DNA from: Arcicella gelida
GTDB taxonomy: Bacteria > Bacteroidota > Bacteroidia > Cytophagales > Spirosomataceae
Direction: 5' to 3'
Length of the DNA stretch: 64,000 nt
NCBI RefSeq assembly: GCF_034931025.1
Contig: NZ_JAYGIL010000010.1
Span: 62,001 to 126,000, forward strand
Below are positions 62,217 to 64,000 of the stretch, one piece after another. A program made the translations under genes and the position numbers. Positions within the stretch are counted from its first letter, which is position 1. Each line of letters opens with the position of its first letter. The notes below the pieces were generated by a model. It was not told where the DNA came from. It was given only the letters and a program-made list of their open reading frames with translations, and did not search any database.

Positions 62217-64000
62217 ATGAAAGTACAAGTATATTTATTTAGCTTGTTACTGTTGCTCTTATCCATTCAATCTACACTAGCACAAGATAGAATATTAAAG
62301 GGGAACATTGTAATAGCAGAAACAGGAGAAGCACTTGCAGGTGCGAACATCAAAATCAAAGGTAAGGATAGAGGAGTAAGCTCTCATAAAGATGGTAGCT
62401 TTAGGATTGATGCTAAAGTTGGCGAGGTAATCGTTGTTTCATTTGTTGGGTATCAGAAGAAAGAAGTTGAAGTTGAGAACAAGCATTTTACTCAAAAATT
62501 GACTATTCAGTTACTTAGTGAAGTCAATCAACTTGAAGAAGTTGTTGTAACAGGAGCTTTAGGTATCAAACGTGCATCCAGAGAATTTGGTGGTGGTGCG
62601 CAAGTGGTAAGTAATGAGTATTTGAATCAAGGGAAAACGGTTAATCCACTTAGTGGGCTAAACAGTAAAGTTGCAGGATTACGTATAAATACATACGACA
62701 GCAAAGTTGACCCTCAATTACAAATTGTGATGCGAGGAAGTCGTTCGCTAAATAGAAGTAAAAATGCACCGATTTATGTTGTTGACGGTGTGCCAGTTCC
62801 AGAAATTGGGCGACTTAATCCAAACGATGTTGAGAGTATCACCATCTTGAAAGGAGCAAATGCGGCGGCTTTGTATGGTTCGGAAGGAGTAAATGGGGCA
62901 ATTATGATTACCACCAAAACAGGTTCTAAAGAAAAAGGCAGAGTTACTTTTGGGCATACAACTACTTTCTCGCAAGTATTTATGTTGCCGCCAGCACAAA
63001 CCAAATTTGGACAAGGCGTTAATGGTGTTTACAGCCCAACACAATATGAATCATGGGGACCAAGTTTTGATGGTACTTTAAAGCCGATTGGAACAGCCCT
63101 TCCCGACGGAACAATTCCACAAATTACTTATGGTGCTCCTTCAAGAGACAACAGACTTGATTTATTCCAGACTGGCGTAAATATGCAAAATGATGTTTCT
63201 TTTTCTGGTGGAGACGATAAATCTACCTACTTTTTTTCATTGCAAAATGTTGATATTAAAGGAATTATACCCGAAGATGTAAGCAGAAGAACGAATGGGA
63301 GATTTAACGGAACACGTAGTTTTGGAAAACTTAAAACGTCATATAACGTCAGCTATTCAGATTTTTCTAGTGAAACTACTCCTGATGGACCTTGGATTAC
63401 TGCTTACCAACTTCCTGCCAACATAGACTTTAATAGTTTGGTAAACTGGCAAGAAACAAATAGTATGGCGAACCCGCTTTACTTCTTTACCGACCTTCAA
63501 AAAAATCCATATCATCAAATAGATGCTTATCGTAATAGTGTAAAACAAAAGACTTTCAATGGTAAATTAGAGTTTGAATACCCAATTATGCCTTGGTTGT
63601 CGATTATTGAAAGAGTTGGTTTATATACTCGTAATGCTGAAACAAGAAATACTGTAGCGAAGTTTGAAGCATCAGGCAGAAGAAATGTGAATGGTTCGGT
63701 AACAGATGGAAATGAAAATTTTAGTCGTGTTAATAATGATTTAATTCTTTCTTTTCAAAAAGAAATTGGTGATTTTTCTACAAGAATGATTGTTGGGCAG
63801 AACCTAAGAGCAGACGAAACTAAAAGTACTTCTGTGGGTTCAAGCAATTTAACTTTACCAGATTTGTTCAATCCTGGAAGCCGTATTGGGGAACTCACGG
63901 GAAGTGTTGGCATTACCCAATATCGTTCGATGGCTGCTTATGGGGAATTGACAACAGGGTACAAAAATTACTTGTTTCTTACCCTTACGGGAAGAAACGA
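62217..64000 (+). CDS. SusC/RagA family TonB-linked outer-membrane protein, 3'-truncated by window edge
   Basis: 594 codons are visible, from an ATG with a good signal peptide (LFSLLLLLLSIQSTLAQ). A CarboxypepD_reg-like domain (about 25-110, LKGNIVIAETGEALAGANIK) lies first. The SusC TonB box is LEEVVVTGALGIKR. The plug holds IVMRGSRSLNRSKNAPIYVV, DGVPVPEIGRLNPNDVESIT and LKGANAAALYGSEGVNGAIM, the SusC hallmark. The start of the barrel follows. There is no STN domain, so signalling through FecR is not expected. It imports large oligosaccharides or other ligands with a SusD lipoprotein that should follow beyond the window. Confidence 0.95.
   Translation, partial: MKVQVYLFSLLLLLLSIQSTLAQDRILKGNIVIAETGEALAGANIKIKGKDRGVSSHKDGSFRIDAKVGEVIVVSFVGYQKKEVEVENKHFTQKLTIQLLSEVNQLEEVVVTGALGIKRASREFGGGAQVVSNEYLNQGKTVNPLSGLNSKVAGLRINTYDSKVDPQLQIVMRGSRSLNRSKNAPIYVVDGVPVPEIGRLNPNDVESITILKGANAAALYGSEGVNGAIMITTKTGSKEKGRVTFGHTTTFSQVFMLPPAQTKFGQGVNGVYSPTQYESWGPSFDGTLKPIGTALPDGTIPQITYGAPSRDNRLDLFQTGVNMQNDVSFSGGDDKSTYFFSLQNVDIKGIIPEDVSRRTNGRFNGTRSFGKLKTSYNVSYSDFSSETTPDGPWITAYQLPANIDFNSLVNWQETNSMANPLYFFTDLQKNPYHQIDAYRNSVKQKTFNGKLEFEYPIMPWLSIIERVGLYTRNAETRNTVAKFEASGRRNVNGSVTDGNENFSRVNNDLILSFQKEIGDFSTRMIVGQNLRADETKSTSVGSSNLTLPDLFNPGSRIGELTGSVGITQYRSMAAYGELTTGYKNYLFLTLTGRN

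Noticed and set aside
64000..64000. Missing SusD partner for the last gene
   Set aside because: The SusC-like gene is cut by the window end, so absence cannot be concluded.

Overview
The window is AT-rich DNA from a member of the Bacteroidota. SusC-type and STN-type TonB receptors, an ECF sigma/FecR pair, many lipoprotein and Sec-exported glycoside hydrolases and TTTG-N(18-21)-TAnnTTTG promoters all point to that phylum. The set of families resembles Cytophagales (Spirosomataceae/Cytophagaceae-like); that placement is inference. A ParA-ParB pair, an iteron array and a Rep_3-type initiator lie together at 14.2-18.2 kb, so the window most likely comes from a plasmid, megaplasmid or chromid carrying sugar-catabolism genes.

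Layout. 0-7.2 kb: 5'-truncated YgjP-like metallopeptidase, SDR oxidoreductase, ADH-like reductase plus AraC regulator, YgiQ radical-SAM protein, and a minus-strand AAA/DUF4143 ATPase. 7.2-14.0 kb: a gene remnant, an acidic exported protein of unknown function, and an RND efflux operon (adaptor, pump, NodT-type lipoprotein). 14.2-18.2 kb: parA, parB, about 730 bp of iterons and palindromes, rep. 18.4-29.3 kb: a sulfatase, then ECF sigma, FecR, STN-TonB receptor, Dabb protein and a GH106 rhamnosidase. 29.4-35.6 kb: MarR regulator with a second RND efflux operon. 35.7-42.6 kb: divergent HxlR and DsbA-like genes, a GH78 rhamnosidase, a DoxX-like protein, and a DUF2975/Xre pair. 43.1-50.6 kb: a glucuronoxylan operon (GH30, GH115, SASA acetylesterase, CE15). 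50.8-57.5 kb, minus strand: a PAS protein, then a pectin operon transcribed GH28, CE8, GH43, GH105. 57.9-61.9 kb: esterase, CitMHS transporter, AtuA-family protein and a small AtuA-related gene broken by a one-base frameshift. From 62.2 kb a SusC-like receptor runs off the window.

How it fits together. The enzymes cover the side chains and backbones of plant cell-wall polysaccharides: xylan with (methyl)glucuronate and acetyl groups, homogalacturonan, rhamnogalacturonan and rhamnosides. Uptake would rely on the STN receptor at 22.4 kb and the SusC-like receptor at 62.2 kb. The xylan and pectin operons contain no SusC/SusD genes. Several local regulators sit beside strong palindromes: MarR sites at 29.45 and 29.94 kb, a double 14-bp palindrome with 21-bp phasing before DUF2975/Xre, and overlapping LacI-like palindromes between the pectin and AtuA operons.

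The most unusual features are the replication/partition region, where iteron-like units are fused to a 23-bp palindrome, and the esterase-CitMHS-AtuA cluster, whose substrate is unknown. No tRNA, rRNA, CRISPR array, intact insertion sequence or transposase was seen.
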